Under the pieces are notes generated by a model. The model was not told the DNA's origin. It saw only the letters and a program-made list of their open reading frames with translations, and searched no databases. A program made the position numbers and the translations under genes. Of a DNA stretch of 64,000 bases, positions 16,291 through 25,309 are shown one piece after another. The stretch is from Moorella glycerini (GTDB taxonomy: Bacteria > Bacillota > DSM-521 > Neomoorellales > Neomoorellaceae), in NCBI RefSeq assembly GCF_009735625.1, contig NZ_CP046244.1, forward strand, positions 868,001 through 932,000. The letters are read 5' to 3'. Position 1 is the first letter of the stretch; the number at the start of each line of letters is the position of its first letter.

Positions 16291-17391
16291 CTATTGCTGC
16301 TGCTTGTACTTGGTAACCAGTTGCAAAACTTGATCAAGGGCCTTCTGGCCATCCAAACCTTTTGCCTTCTGCTCAGCCACCCACTTATCCCAGACCGGTT
16401 TCGCTGCTTCCTGCCACTGCTTTTCCTCTTCAGACGTCAGCTGGCGCACTTGCTTATTTCTCTTTTGCATGTAATCCCTGCCTTCCTGGTTGGCAGCATC
16501 ATAGGCTTGATTGGCCACCAGTTCAGCCACCTGGACGCCGCTAAGCTCATCTAAAACCTTTTGGATATCAGGAGGCAGGCTGTCCCATTTCTGTTTATTC
16601 ATTATAAATACCTGGGGAATTACTGCCACAGATACATCTACGGCATAATTCATGACCTCGTACAGGCGGTTGCTGTTTATTCCCTGCCAGTCAAAGATAA
16701 ATCCATCCAGTACACCCTTTTCAATACTCTCATACAACTCCGGCGGCGGAATGTTCATTGGGCTCCCGCCCACTAGCTTCAAAAATTCGGTCATCCCGTA
16801 GCCGCCCGTCCGCAGTTTCAACCCCTTGAGATCTTCCAGTTTGTTGATTGGTTTTTTGGCCGTACCAATAAGCTGGTAACCGCTGCAAAAAATGGAAAGC
16901 AGTTTGACTTCCGAGTATTCCTTTTGAATCTCCGGGTTCGTCTGGTAAAGCTCCCACATGATCTTCGCACCGGTTTTCGATGAGTTAATTCCCAATAGTG
17001 GCAGGTTGGCCACTTCCGTCAAGGGGAATTTGCCCGGCATCAAAGCCGTCGGTAACCAGCCAATATCAGCAATACCGTTGGTAACTATTGAGTAAGTGTC
17101 CTTACCCTTGCCCAGGGCTTCTCCGGGATACACGGTGATTTTTAGCCGGCCTTCCGTGCGCTGGTTCACCATATCTGCCCACTTTAACAAGGCCTGGTTG
17201 AGCCGTGAACCCGGCGGTTCATGATGGTGAAGTTTAAGATTGATCACGCTGGAGCTGTTAGATTGCGGCGAGGCACCGCCGCTCACTGTCGCCTGCTGTT
17301 TGTTGCCTCCACCGCACCCGGCCAGCAGGATGGCGATACTGGCTACCAAGGCCAGCAGCAATAAATATGATTTCCTCCATTTCATGCGCAT
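16291..17391 (-). CDS. TRAP transporter substrate-binding lipoprotein, DctP-like
   Basis: 366 residues. A lipoprotein signal (hydrophobic stretch ending LLAGCGGG, lipid Cys26) is followed by a low-complexity linker and the DctP fold: INLKLHHHEPPGSRLNQ, KGLKLRTGGYGMTEFLKLVGGSPM with the Arg that usually clamps the substrate carboxylate, and DGFIFDWQGINS. This predicts a membrane-anchored receptor for an organic acid. The ATG at 17391 is preceded by GTGGGGG. It lies between dctM and dctQ. Which acid it binds cannot be read. Confidence 0.9.
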   Translation of the reverse strand: MRMKWRKSYLLLLALVASIAILLAGCGGGNKQQATVSGGASPQSNSSSVINLKLHHHEPPGSRLNQALLKWADMVNQRTEGRLKITVYPGEALGKGKDTYSIVTNGIADIGWLPTALMPGKFPLTEVANLPLLGINSSKTGAKIMWELYQTNPEIQKEYSEVKLLSIFCSGYQLIGTAKKPINKLEDLKGLKLRTGGYGMTEFLKLVGGSPMNIPPPELYESIEKGVLDGFIFDWQGINSNRLYEVMNYAVDVSVAVIPQVFIMNKQKWDSLPPDIQKVLDELSGVQVAELVANQAYDAANQEGRDYMQKRNKQVRQLTSEEEKQWQEAAKPVWDKWVAEQKAKGLDGQKALDQVLQLVTKYKQQQ

Positions 17392-17507
17392 TCAACCCCC
17401 ACATAAAATTGTTCTGTGCCATTTTCTCACACCTATAACCCTTACCACAAATACCCTTTGTTTCACCTCCTTCACCGTTACATGAGTACATCCCTGGTTA
17501 TCTTCCT

Positions 17508-18818
17508 TCAGCGGACAAGGTGAGGCAGGTACAGGGCTGTCTGCGGGAAGGCAATCATAATAAACATAAAAACTATAAGGGTAACGACAAAAGGAGCAAT
17601 ATAGCGGAAAATAACATGCATTGGGACATCCTTGGCAACGCCGGTAATAACAAACAGGTTGATGCCTACCGGCGGTGTGATTTGTCCCATTTCCATGGCA
17701 ACAACCATCATTACACCATACCAGATAGGATCAAAGCCAAGGTTCATGACAACCGGAAAGAATATTGGTGTGGTAATGACCACCATGGCCAGGGAGTCCA
17801 TTATGCATCCGAGGAAAAGGTAAATAGTCATTATACCGATAAAAATGACATAACGCGACACGGGAAGGGAAGCTAAAAATGAAGCCAGAGCCTGCGGTAG
17901 GGTAGTCACCGTCAGGAAATAACCGAAGATGTTAGCCCCTATCAAAACCAGAAAAATCATCGCCGAAGTGTTCATGGTCTCTGTTAAACATGCCACCACA
18001 TTTTCCTTGTTTAATTTGCGCCTTAGCAGGAAAAATAGTAAGGCGCCAAAGGCCCCGATCGCCGCGGCTTCGTTGGCGGTAAAAACACCGCTTAGGATTC
18101 CTCCCATAATACCTCCGAAAAGGACGATCATGGCCCAGCTATTCTTTAGTGATACCAGTTTCTCCCCCCAGGGAGTGACCGGACCCTGCGGGGCTAAGGC
18201 CGGATTACGTACCGCTACCAGGTAAATAGTTACCATGTACAATGCTGCCAGAATTACCCCTGGAATAATCCCCGCAAGAAAAAGCTTGCCAATGGACTGC
18301 TCGGCAATTACACCGTAAAGAATAAAGCCGTTACTAGGAGGAATAAGTATACCAAGGGTGCCACCAGCAGCAACGGCGGCCGCGGCAAAACCCCGGTTAT
18401 ACTTCAATTTGGTCATTTCCGGAAGGGAGATAGCTCCCACGGTAGCGGTGGTAGCCGGGCTGGATCCGCAAACCGCAGCAAAACCTGCCGAAGCAGCGAT
18501 GCTGGCCATAGCCATCCCGCCAGGCAGGTGGCCGAGCCATTTGTTCGCCGTCTTAAAAAGGTCATTGCTGATGCCTGAATGAAAGGCCAACTGCCCCATC
18601 AGGACAAACAGGGGAATAACGCTCATCACAAAGGAAGCTGCAGTCGTATAAGGTACAGTCTTCAGAACGCCCATGGCCGGTTCCCAGCCGGAAATATAAG
18701 CAAAGCCTAGAAAGCCCACGACTGCCATTGCTACTCCTACTGAAATTCCTGAAAAGATTAAAAGCAGGAGGGCTATGATGCCAATAATACCTACCTCAAG
18801 AGGCGTCAAATTTTCCAC
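17508..18818 (-). CDS. TRAP transporter large permease, DctM-like
   Basis: 436 residues, the normal length for DctM, with about 12 hydrophobic segments and family motifs: SVIPLFVLMGQLAFHSG, AGFAAVCGSSPATTATVGAISLPEM, GTLGILIPPSNGFILYGVIAEQSIGKLF, and GQITPPVGINLFV near the C-terminus. The annotated GTG (18818) sits right on AAGAGG, so the TTG at 18809 may be the true start. Forms the ion-coupled channel with DctQ. DoxX lies just upstream. Confidence 0.9.
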   Translation of the reverse strand: MENLTPLEVGIIGIIALLLLIFSGISVGVAMAVVGFLGFAYISGWEPAMGVLKTVPYTTAASFVMSVIPLFVLMGQLAFHSGISNDLFKTANKWLGHLPGGMAMASIAASAGFAAVCGSSPATTATVGAISLPEMTKLKYNRGFAAAAVAAGGTLGILIPPSNGFILYGVIAEQSIGKLFLAGIIPGVILAALYMVTIYLVAVRNPALAPQGPVTPWGEKLVSLKNSWAMIVLFGGIMGGILSGVFTANEAAAIGAFGALLFFLLRRKLNKENVVACLTETMNTSAMIFLVLIGANIFGYFLTVTTLPQALASFLASLPVSRYVIFIGIMTIYLFLGCIMDSLAMVVITTPIFFPVVMNLGFDPIWYGVMMVVAMEMGQITPPVGINLFVITGVAKDVPMHVIFRYIAPFVVTLIVFMFIMIAFPQTALYLPHLVR

Positions 18819-18860
18819 CCTCTTTTTAGAGGAAATTTATCTTTTGTCCAAAAAATTGAG

Positions 18861-19280
18861 CTAGAACAAAGCATCCAGAGACAGGTTGCCAGGACCCAGA
18901 ACGATTAGCAGTAAGCACAAAGCCCAATCGCTCATCGGTAAGTCGGCCCCATCAAATATTTTATTCTCCCGGAATTTAGCCCAGGTGGCCACCGTCATTT
19001 CGACCAGCAGCATTAAAGCCACCCATCTGGTCATTAGCCCCGCCAGCAGGAGCGGCACAGCGATTAACTGGCTTATGGAGGTCACATAAGAGAAAAACAA
19101 GGGGAAAGGAATACCGTGTTGCCGAAAGCGAATAGCCGAACCCTGAAAACCCTGTTTACCGAAGGATTTATACCACCCATGGGCGCCAAAGACGATGGCC
19201 AGTATTACCCGCACCACCACTAAAACCCAGTCAAGATAATTTTGTGTAAATGAAAGAAAATGTATAAAAGCCGACACCAT
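18861..19280 (-). CDS. DoxX family membrane protein
   Basis: 139 residues with four hydrophobic helices. It begins with an amphipathic helix, then LDWVLVVVRVILAIVFGAHGWYKSFGKQGF, the typical DoxX opening with a His in helix 1. DoxX relatives range from thiosulfate:quinone oxidoreductase subunits to uncharacterised membrane proteins, so no reaction is assigned. AGGGGAGTGGAAT precedes the ATG. It sits between the SucD-like and DctM genes. Confidence 0.82.
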   Translation of the reverse strand: MVSAFIHFLSFTQNYLDWVLVVVRVILAIVFGAHGWYKSFGKQGFQGSAIRFRQHGIPFPLFFSYVTSISQLIAVPLLLAGLMTRWVALMLLVEMTVATWAKFRENKIFDGADLPMSDWALCLLLIVLGPGNLSLDALF

Positions 19281-19345
19281 ATTCCACTCCCCTGAAAATT
19301 AAGGCCGCACCTGTCTGGTTCTAAAAGACCAGGGCGCCAATGTCC

Positions 19346-20221
19346 TCACTTAAAAACAGAACACACCATCTCTACCAGTTCTTCCAGACTATTAGCTACT
19401 CGGACTCCGGCGGCGGCCAGGGCTGCCGCCTTGGTATCCGCTTTTCCCAAACTGCCTTCGATAATAGCGCCTGCGTGGCCCATCTGTTTTCCCGGTGGGG
19501 CCGTCTGCCCGGCAATATAGGCAAAGACAGGCTTGGGGTAGCTGCTGCTGTGTAAATATTCCGCCGCCCGTTCTTCCTTATTGCCGCCAATCTCGCCGAT
19601 CATTATTACTGCTTCCGTTTCAGGATCGGCCGCGAAAAGGGGCAGCAAATCAACAAAATCAGTACCCACTACCGGATCGCCGCCAATCCCTACCACTGTC
19701 GAAAGACCCCCGCCGCGGTACATCAGGTTGGAGGCCGTTTCATGGCTCAAGGTGCCGCTCCTGGACATCATGCCAATATGGCCGGGCGGGTAGAGAAAGG
19801 AAGCCATAATTCCCAGCTTGCTTTTGCCCGGGCTGATAATGCCAATAGTATTGGGACCGACCAATCTGACACCCCGCTGCCGCGCCAGGGCGCGTAAATA
19901 CATGGTATCATGCACCGGTACGTGTTCGGTAATGATTACGATTATGGGAATATCATTTTCTATAGCCTCAACAGCGGCATCTTTAACAGCTCGAGGCGGT
20001 ACCAGGATCATACTGGCGTCAAGGTGCCCTGCAATCTCCCGTACCTCCTTCACCGTATCAAATACCGGAATGCCGTGTACTTCTTCACCGCCCCGTCCCG
20101 GTGTAACCCCGGCTACGATCCTGGTGCCATATTCTTTTATTAGCCGGGCGTGATAGGCTCCCTGGCTGCCGGTAATGCCCTGGATAATAACCCGGCTATC
20201 AGCCGCAAGCAGGATAGCCAT
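19346..20221 (-). CDS. Succinyl-CoA synthetase alpha-like subunit (acyl-CoA ligase, NDP-forming)
   Basis: 291 residues from the ATG at 20221, which has AAGGAGGG seven bases before and overlaps the end of the beta gene by 23 bp. Seen: a CoA-binding domain ([24 protein letters not shown]), [16 protein letters not shown], the [10 protein letters not shown] motif and the phosphohistidine motif [11 protein letters not shown]. With the beta subunit it should make an acyl-CoA from an organic acid, CoA and a nucleoside triphosphate. The location between a TRAP transporter and a DRE-TIM enzyme suggests a dedicated ligase (malate, itaconate or similar), not the TCA-cycle enzyme. Confidence 0.85.
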   Translation of the reverse strand: MAILLAADSRVIIQGITGSQGAYHARLIKEYGTRIVAGVTPGRGGEEVHGIPVFDTVKEVREIAGHLDASMILVPPRAVKDAAVEAIENDIPIIVIITEHVPVHDTMYLRALARQRGVRLVGPNTIGIISPGKSKLGIMASFLYPPGHIGMMSRSGTLSHETASNLMYRGGGLSTVVGIGGDPVVGTDFVDLLPLFAADPETEAVIMIGEIGGNKEERAAEYLHSSSYPKPVFAYIAGQTAPPGKQMGHAGAIIEGSLGKADTKAAALAAAGVRVANSLEELVEMVCSVFK

Positions 20222-21386
20222 CAACCTGCCCTCCTTCATTAACCGCCAGCTGTAATAACAGTTTTTGCACCGCCTCTGCCGTTGTACCGGTTTTGATTAC
20301 TGTTACCCCGTACTTTTCCAGCAAAGACCAGCCTTCCTCCTGGGAATGACCACGCATCTTAACCACCAGAGGTAGTCGTTGCATGGCGGGTAATTTTTCC
20401 AAAATGGCGGTAATACCTTGGGCCACCGTATAGCAATTATTAATTCCACCATAAACGTTGACAATAATACCCTTGATACCTGCCGTTTTTAAGGTAATCT
20501 CCATGGCGACCATCATTTGTTCAGCAGTAATACCCCCGCCGAGGTCGAGGAAACTGGCCGGCCTGCCCCCCAGGCGAATTACGGTATCCATGGTTGCCAG
20601 GCAAAGGCCGGCGCCGCCAGCGATAATCCCTATTTCCCCGGCCGTATCCAGGCGCACGTAACCGAGATTGTACTTTTGGGCTTCAAGCTGGCAAGGGTCA
20701 TCGGGAACTATTGACCAGGAGGCTAGCTCCGGGTGGCGGTCTAGGGCAGCATCATCAATTATTACTTTAGCATCAGCTGCCACCAGGCGACCGTCCCGGC
20801 ACCAGGCTGCCGGGTTCACCTCCACTGTAAGGGCATCCAGGCGGTAAAATAATTGTGCCATCCTCCAGAGCATATCCCTTACTTGGAGCAACTTTTTACC
20901 CATTAATCCTGCCCGGCGCCCCAGTTCCGCCAGAAGATAAAGGGGTGGCAGTGTTGTGGCCGGCAAAACCGTCCTGGCCAGGGCCGCGGGTTCCCTCCTG
21001 GCTACCTCCTCGATATCGATACCACCGCGGGTAGAAAGAAGCATCACCGGATGACCGTGCCCGTAATCCAGGCTTATTCCCAGGTAAAATTCTTGCTCGA
21101 TGTCCAGCACTTCTTCGAAAAGTAATTGCTTTACTGTTTCGCCCCTGTATGTTACACCGAGCATTTCTCCTGCAACTTTAGCCGCTGCTTCCGGGCAGGA
21201 GGCAATCTTTACCAGGCCGGCCTTCCCCCGCCCACCGGCACGTACCTGGGCCTTGATTACAACCCTGCCACCCAGCCGGCCAGCAGCCTCCCGGGCTGCT
21301 GCCGGCGTTGTTATTACTTCCCCTCGTGGTATTGCCAGGCCCTGCTGGTTGAAGAGCTCCTTGCCCTGGTATTCATAAAGATACAA
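20199..21386 (-). CDS. Succinyl-CoA synthetase beta-like subunit (ATP-grasp)
   Basis: 395 residues: an ATP-grasp domain (LYEYQGKELFNQQGLAIPRG, VVIKAQVRAGGRGKAG, RGGIDIEEVA, LTVEVNPAAW with metal ligands) and a C-terminal CoA-ligase domain (FLDLGGGITAEQM, GIKGIIVNVYGGINNCYTVAQGI). In SucC the last motif usually reads ITRCDEVA; here INNCYTVA differs, hinting at a different acid. TTG start at 21386 with GGGAGG before. It is coupled to the alpha gene by overlap. Malate-CoA ligase is a possible alternative. Confidence 0.85.
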   Translation of the reverse strand: MYLYEYQGKELFNQQGLAIPRGEVITTPAAAREAAGRLGGRVVIKAQVRAGGRGKAGLVKIASCPEAAAKVAGEMLGVTYRGETVKQLLFEEVLDIEQEFYLGISLDYGHGHPVMLLSTRGGIDIEEVARREPAALARTVLPATTLPPLYLLAELGRRAGLMGKKLLQVRDMLWRMAQLFYRLDALTVEVNPAAWCRDGRLVAADAKVIIDDAALDRHPELASWSIVPDDPCQLEAQKYNLGYVRLDTAGEIGIIAGGAGLCLATMDTVIRLGGRPASFLDLGGGITAEQMMVAMEITLKTAGIKGIIVNVYGGINNCYTVAQGITAILEKLPAMQRLPLVVKMRGHSQEEGWSLLEKYGVTVIKTGTTAEAVQKLLLQLAVNEGGQVDGYPACG

Positions 21387-21455
21387 TCTTTATTTCCTCC
21401 CTGGATGTTCAATAAATTGTCACTTAATCTCTTCATTGCTAAATTCTTCCTTATT

Positions 21456-22676
21456 TTATACTTCACCATCATTCAATACACCCTTAACTATTTGTTCAAA
21501 TTCTTCCTGTGTCAGGATACCTTTTTTGGCAATCCCCAGGGCTTTAACCCGCTGGACAATAGCTTCAATTTCTTCTTCAGTTGCCCTGCGACCCATTTCC
21601 TCCAATTTGACCCTTACAGACCCTTTACCGGTCTTTTTGCCCATAACGATTTCCATCTTTTTACCCACCGTCTCCGGTAAAAAGGGGAAAATGGCCAGGG
21701 GTGACTTCTGCAGTACCTCCATTCCCAGGCCAATTTCCCGGGTAAAAGGTAAAGAGCCAACCACCGGTTTGTTGCCGGCCAGGGGCTGTCTCGCAATCTC
21801 GGCCACCCGCATTGAGATGGTTGCCAGTTTGCTTAAGTCTACTTTTAGCTGGTAGCCATATAAAGCTGCCAGGCACAGGAGAACTTCTTCCAAGGCAGTA
21901 TTACCGGCCCGCTCACCCAGGCCGTTGATACAACCGTGGACCACTTCGGCGCCGGCTTCCACCGCCGCCAGGGTGGTCGCCGTTCCCAGGCCAAGATCAT
22001 TGTGGGTGTGCACTTCTAACGGGACGGAAACCATCTTTTTTATTTCCCGGACCAGGTAACCCATAGCCGCCGGTGTAGCCGACCCAGTTGTATCGACCAC
22101 AGCAATACTATCCGGCGTAGCTTTGCGCATTACTTCGGCGAATAAACACTTGAGAAAATCCATTCTGGCGCGAGTAGTATCGAAGGGAAAGAAGGTTACA
22201 TAAAGACCGCGGTCATGGGCATAGTTGATAGCCGTGATGCTTTTAGCGATTATCTCATCTTCCGTCCAGTTGAACTGGTATCTTAATTTGGGGTAACCTG
22301 TCGGCACTTCCAGTATAATTCCCCACACACCACAAGCGGCAGCCCGGTCAATATCGGCAAGCATGGCCCGGGAAAAAGCCATAATCCTGGCCTTTAAACC
22401 AGCCTGGACAATCTCCCTGATGGCCGCCGCATCCTCATCAGAAACCGCCGGCATGCCGGCTTCTATACGATCCACGCCCAATTCATCCAGCATACGCGCG
22501 ATAGCTACCTTTTCTTCCAGGCGAAAGACTACTCCCGGGGTTTGTTCGCCATCACGCAAGGTAGCATCGTGAACAATAATTTTTTCAGGTAACTGTTGCT
22601 GTTCCCGTACCGGGGGTGCAAAGTTATATTCACTTACCCACCACTTATCCCGGTGCCACGGTTCCTGCATATTCAT
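21456..22676 (-). CDS. DRE-TIM metallolyase, homocitrate/2-isopropylmalate synthase type
   Basis: 406 residues. The TIM barrel starts with VHDATLRDGEQTPG (Arg41, Asp42, Glu44, Gln45) and carries the HTHNDLGLGTATT metal motif and GCINGLGERAGNTALEE. These enzymes join acetyl-CoA to a 2-oxo acid. Length and motifs resemble homocitrate synthase, NifV and Re-citrate synthase; there is no LeuA regulatory domain. GGAGG stands six bases ahead of an ATG at 22670 (MQEPW), so translation may start two codons later than 22676. It lies 4 bp after the D-2-hydroxyacid dehydrogenase, which could supply its 2-oxo acid. Confidence 0.82.
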   Translation of the reverse strand: MNMQEPWHRDKWWVSEYNFAPPVREQQQLPEKIIVHDATLRDGEQTPGVVFRLEEKVAIARMLDELGVDRIEAGMPAVSDEDAAAIREIVQAGLKARIMAFSRAMLADIDRAAACGVWGIILEVPTGYPKLRYQFNWTEDEIIAKSITAINYAHDRGLYVTFFPFDTTRARMDFLKCLFAEVMRKATPDSIAVVDTTGSATPAAMGYLVREIKKMVSVPLEVHTHNDLGLGTATTLAAVEAGAEVVHGCINGLGERAGNTALEEVLLCLAALYGYQLKVDLSKLATISMRVAEIARQPLAGNKPVVGSLPFTREIGLGMEVLQKSPLAIFPFLPETVGKKMEIVMGKKTGKGSVRVKLEEMGRRATEEEIEAIVQRVKALGIAKKGILTQEEFEQIVKGVLNDGEV

Positions 22677-22680
22677 CCTC

Positions 22681-23643
22681 CTAACTCACCTTTACTTCAT
22701 ATAAAGGGGGTTTCCCGGTCAACACATTAACAATCGTGCGGGCCACAATTTCACTGGTCAAGGCCATAGAACCGTAGGTATAACCGCCCATGTGCGGCGT
22801 TACTATTACATTCTCCAGTTTCAACAGGGCGGAATCCAGCGGGGGTTCCATCTGAAAAACATCTAAAGCCGCCCCGGCAATTTTTTTCTGTTGCAAAACC
22901 TCATAAAGGGCTGCTTCATCAACCAGCTCGCCCCTGCTGGTATTGATTAGAAAAGCAGTAGTTTTCATCCGGGCCAGTTCCTGTACGCCGATGAGCTGCC
23001 GGGTACTTTCTGTCAAAGGTAAATGCAGGGTTACAAAATCTGCTGTAGCCAGGATTTCTTCTAAACTTGCCGGCTGTACTCCGTTTTCCTTTTCAAATTC
23101 GGCATCATGAACTATATCATAACCCAGGATATTCATTTGAAAGCCCCGGGCTCGCCTGGCAACCCCGCGCCCTATCTGGCCCAGGCCTACAATTCCCAAA
23201 GTCGTACCATATATATCAAACCCCATGATCGGTCCCCATAAACCCTGGCGCGTCCGCTGGTCAGCAATAACAATCTGCCGCGCAGCAGCAATCATGAGGC
23301 CGATGGTCAAGTCGGCTACCGCACTGGCATTGGTTCCGGGCGCATTAGCTACAATAATCCCCCGCCGGGCCGCCGCTTCTACATCGATACTATCGATACC
23401 TGTACCATGTTTAACGATGACCTTCAACTTTGGAGCCTGTTCCAGATCTGCAGCCAGGACTTTATTAGTACCGACAACCCAGGCATCTGCTTCTAGCAAT
23501 ATTTCTCTAAAATCGTCACGCCGTCGCATCTCTTCAGGTGGAATCATTACCAGGCGGCAGTGATGCTCTTCCAGTATTTGCTTGGCCATGCTGGAATACC
23601 TGGTAAATGTAGGTGAGGTGGAAAGTACAATATAAGGGCTCAA
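22681..23643 (-). CDS. D-isomer-specific 2-hydroxyacid dehydrogenase
   Basis: 320 residues from a TTG at 23643 with AAGGAGAGGG just before; the frame is open to an ATG at 23778, but that extension is not family-like. Seen: GTGIDSIDVEAAARRGI, the NAD fold LGIVGLGQIGRGVARRA, INTSRGELVDEAALYEVL with catalytic Arg and Glu, and VTPHMGGYTYGS with the catalytic His. Relatives are 3-phosphoglycerate and glyoxylate/hydroxypyruvate dehydrogenases, without the ACT domain of SerA. It probably interconverts a 2-hydroxy acid and a 2-oxo acid. Confidence 0.88.
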   Translation of the reverse strand: MSPYIVLSTSPTFTRYSSMAKQILEEHHCRLVMIPPEEMRRRDDFREILLEADAWVVGTNKVLAADLEQAPKLKVIVKHGTGIDSIDVEAAARRGIIVANAPGTNASAVADLTIGLMIAAARQIVIADQRTRQGLWGPIMGFDIYGTTLGIVGLGQIGRGVARRARGFQMNILGYDIVHDAEFEKENGVQPASLEEILATADFVTLHLPLTESTRQLIGVQELARMKTTAFLINTSRGELVDEAALYEVLQQKKIAGAALDVFQMEPPLDSALLKLENVIVTPHMGGYTYGSMALTSEIVARTIVNVLTGKPPLYEVKVS

Positions 23644-23711
23644 GACCCTCTCTCCTTTGCTTGCTTTCTCCGCCGGCCGATAAACGATTTTCCCACCGGG
23701 GCTGCATTTAT

Positions 23712-23748
23712 TCCCGGTGCGGGAAATTATCCGCCTCCCGCACCGGGA
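23712..23748. other. Strong intercistronic hairpin
   Basis: TCCCGGTGCGGGA (23712-23724) and TCCCGCACCGGGA (23736-23748) form a perfect 13-bp stem with an 11-nt loop. It lies in the 174-bp gap between the Gfo/Idh/MocA gene and the dehydrogenase. No U run follows on either strand, so a processing, stability or attenuation role is more likely than termination. Confidence 0.65.
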
Positions 23749-23817
23749 CATAACAGGGGAGGTAATAGGAAAAATCAAATGGCCTTTTTATAGTCAAATA
23801 CCCTGTTTAAATGTAAG

Positions 23818-24888
23818 TCAGCTTTTTAATATATCCTCAATCTCCACCGCTTTTCCTGTTTTAGAGGATTCTACTGCCGCCAGAACTACGGCAATGTTGT
23901 GAATGGCCTGGGCGGCGTCAATTTCCGGCGCCGCTTTGAGACCGCGAATAGAATCGGCAAAGTCTTCAAATTGCTCGCGGAACATATCGCCGCGTTCCAG
24001 GGTGACGGGTACATCGTGTAAGAAGCGGTTATCAGGGTCATCGCCCTTGCTGGTAAATTCCCTCAAAATGAGCTTGCTGTGATCATCAACTACATCAGCC
24101 TTGCTCCACCAGCCGAAATCCAGGTCGTAGAAGAGAGTGGCTTTCGTGGCATAAACGTTCATAAAGAATACGCCCGGGGAAGCCCAGTTGGCACCAATAT
24201 AAGCCAGCTTACCACTGGCAAACTCGCAGATGGTCATGGTGGCCGTATCTTGATCAACCGGCGTATACATGGATTTCATAAAGGAGAAAACCCGGACTAC
24301 AGGACCCAGCAGGTATTGCAGGCTGTCGACATGGTGAACCGCAAGCTGGGTTAAGGGGCCACCCGGCGCCATCAGCCTGTCACCACGCCAGTTGCCGGGT
24401 TGCAATTCCATACCCCGTTCGTTGGAAAAGTTGGTCTCAATCATGGATACTTCGCCGATACGGCCGCTGTCCATCAGTTCTTTAATTTTACGTACCCCTG
24501 CCAGGCGCCGGGCGCTGTGGCCAACGGTAAAGACGACGCCGGCGTCGCGGACGGCTTTTTCAATGCGCCTGGCGTGATCGAGGCTAACGGCGATGGGTTT
24601 ATCAACATAAACATGTTTACCCGCAGCGGCTGCAGCTTCAATTACCGGCGCGTGCTGGTCATTGGGAGTGGTGACGATAACCCCTTCAATATCATCACGT
24701 TTCAATAATGACTCCAGGTTATCTTCTATCTCGCAGTTGTGTTTGGCGGCAAAGGCCTCCCGTTTGCCCACGCTCCGGGAATAACAAGCGACTATCTTTA
24801 ATTTCTCGCTGCGTTCAATGGCATTAGCCATGATGTTGGCCCAGCGCCCGAGGCCGATTGACGCCACCCTTACTGGTTCGTAGGACAT
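23818..24888 (-). CDS. Gfo/Idh/MocA family oxidoreductase
   Basis: 356 residues. The N-terminal NAD(P) fold is VRVASIGLGRWANIMANAIE, followed by VIVTTPNDQHAPVIEAAAAAGKHVYVDKPIAVS with the conserved Lys-Pro (EKP-like) catalytic motif, and GGPLTQLAVHHVDSLQYLLG with the late His. Family members oxidise sugars, inositols or sugar acids. AAGGAGAGGGG precedes the ATG at 24888. In the operon with cupin and creatininase-type genes it suggests a polyol or sugar-acid substrate. Confidence 0.88.
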   Translation of the reverse strand: MSYEPVRVASIGLGRWANIMANAIERSEKLKIVACYSRSVGKREAFAAKHNCEIEDNLESLLKRDDIEGVIVTTPNDQHAPVIEAAAAAGKHVYVDKPIAVSLDHARRIEKAVRDAGVVFTVGHSARRLAGVRKIKELMDSGRIGEVSMIETNFSNERGMELQPGNWRGDRLMAPGGPLTQLAVHHVDSLQYLLGPVVRVFSFMKSMYTPVDQDTATMTICEFASGKLAYIGANWASPGVFFMNVYATKATLFYDLDFGWWSKADVVDDHSKLILREFTSKGDDPDNRFLHDVPVTLERGDMFREQFEDFADSIRGLKAAPEIDAAQAIHNIAVVLAAVESSKTGKAVEIEDILKS

Positions 24889-24933
24889 TGTTTAACCCCT
24901 CTCCTTTTAGATAATTAATTTGAAAGATAAAAT

Positions 24934-25290
24934 TTAAGGAATCGCCACCGCTGCCGCCGGAAAAAAACAGAGTATACGCAAATCCCCAGCCCCCGGATTT
25001 ATAATCCGGTGCCCGGCTTTTATTGGTATAACAATGAGATCGCCCGGAGTGATATCAATTACTTCACCATCAACCCACGCTTTCCCCTCCCCATCTAGTA
25101 CATAAATTACTTCTTCAAAATCATCATGGACATGGGGCTGCCTTGCCCCACCCTGGTCTTCAGCATAGATCTCGACAAGACGACAGGTAACACCCGTAGC
25201 CCCGGTAGTTTTTGCCGAGACCAGTTCCGCCACCCTTCGCCCCGCTGCCGGTTGAAAAACGGCCTGTTTGAGGTTAACCCTGGTAACCAC
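24934..25290 (-). CDS. Small cupin-domain protein
   Basis: 118 residues forming one cupin barrel: motif 1 RQPHVHDDFEEVIYVLDGEGKAWVDG (metal-binding His, His, Glu) and motif 2 PGDLIVIPIKAGHRIINPG with the second His. GTG start at 25290 with GGAAGGA before. Such single cupins act as isomerases, dioxygenases or sugar-binding proteins. The role here is unknown. It lies between the creatininase and dehydrogenase genes and is part of the same operon. Confidence 0.85.
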   Translation of the reverse strand: MVTRVNLKQAVFQPAAGRRVAELVSAKTTGATGVTCRLVEIYAEDQGGARQPHVHDDFEEVIYVLDGEGKAWVDGEVIDITPGDLIVIPIKAGHRIINPGAGDLRILCFFPAAAVAIP

Positions 25291-25309
25291 TGGCTTTCAT
25301 CCTTCCATG

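Noticed and set aside
19346-21386. TCA-cycle succinyl-CoA synthetase
   Set aside because: The genes are in an acid-uptake operon, and the beta subunit's CoA-ligase motif differs (INNCYTVA); substrate left open.
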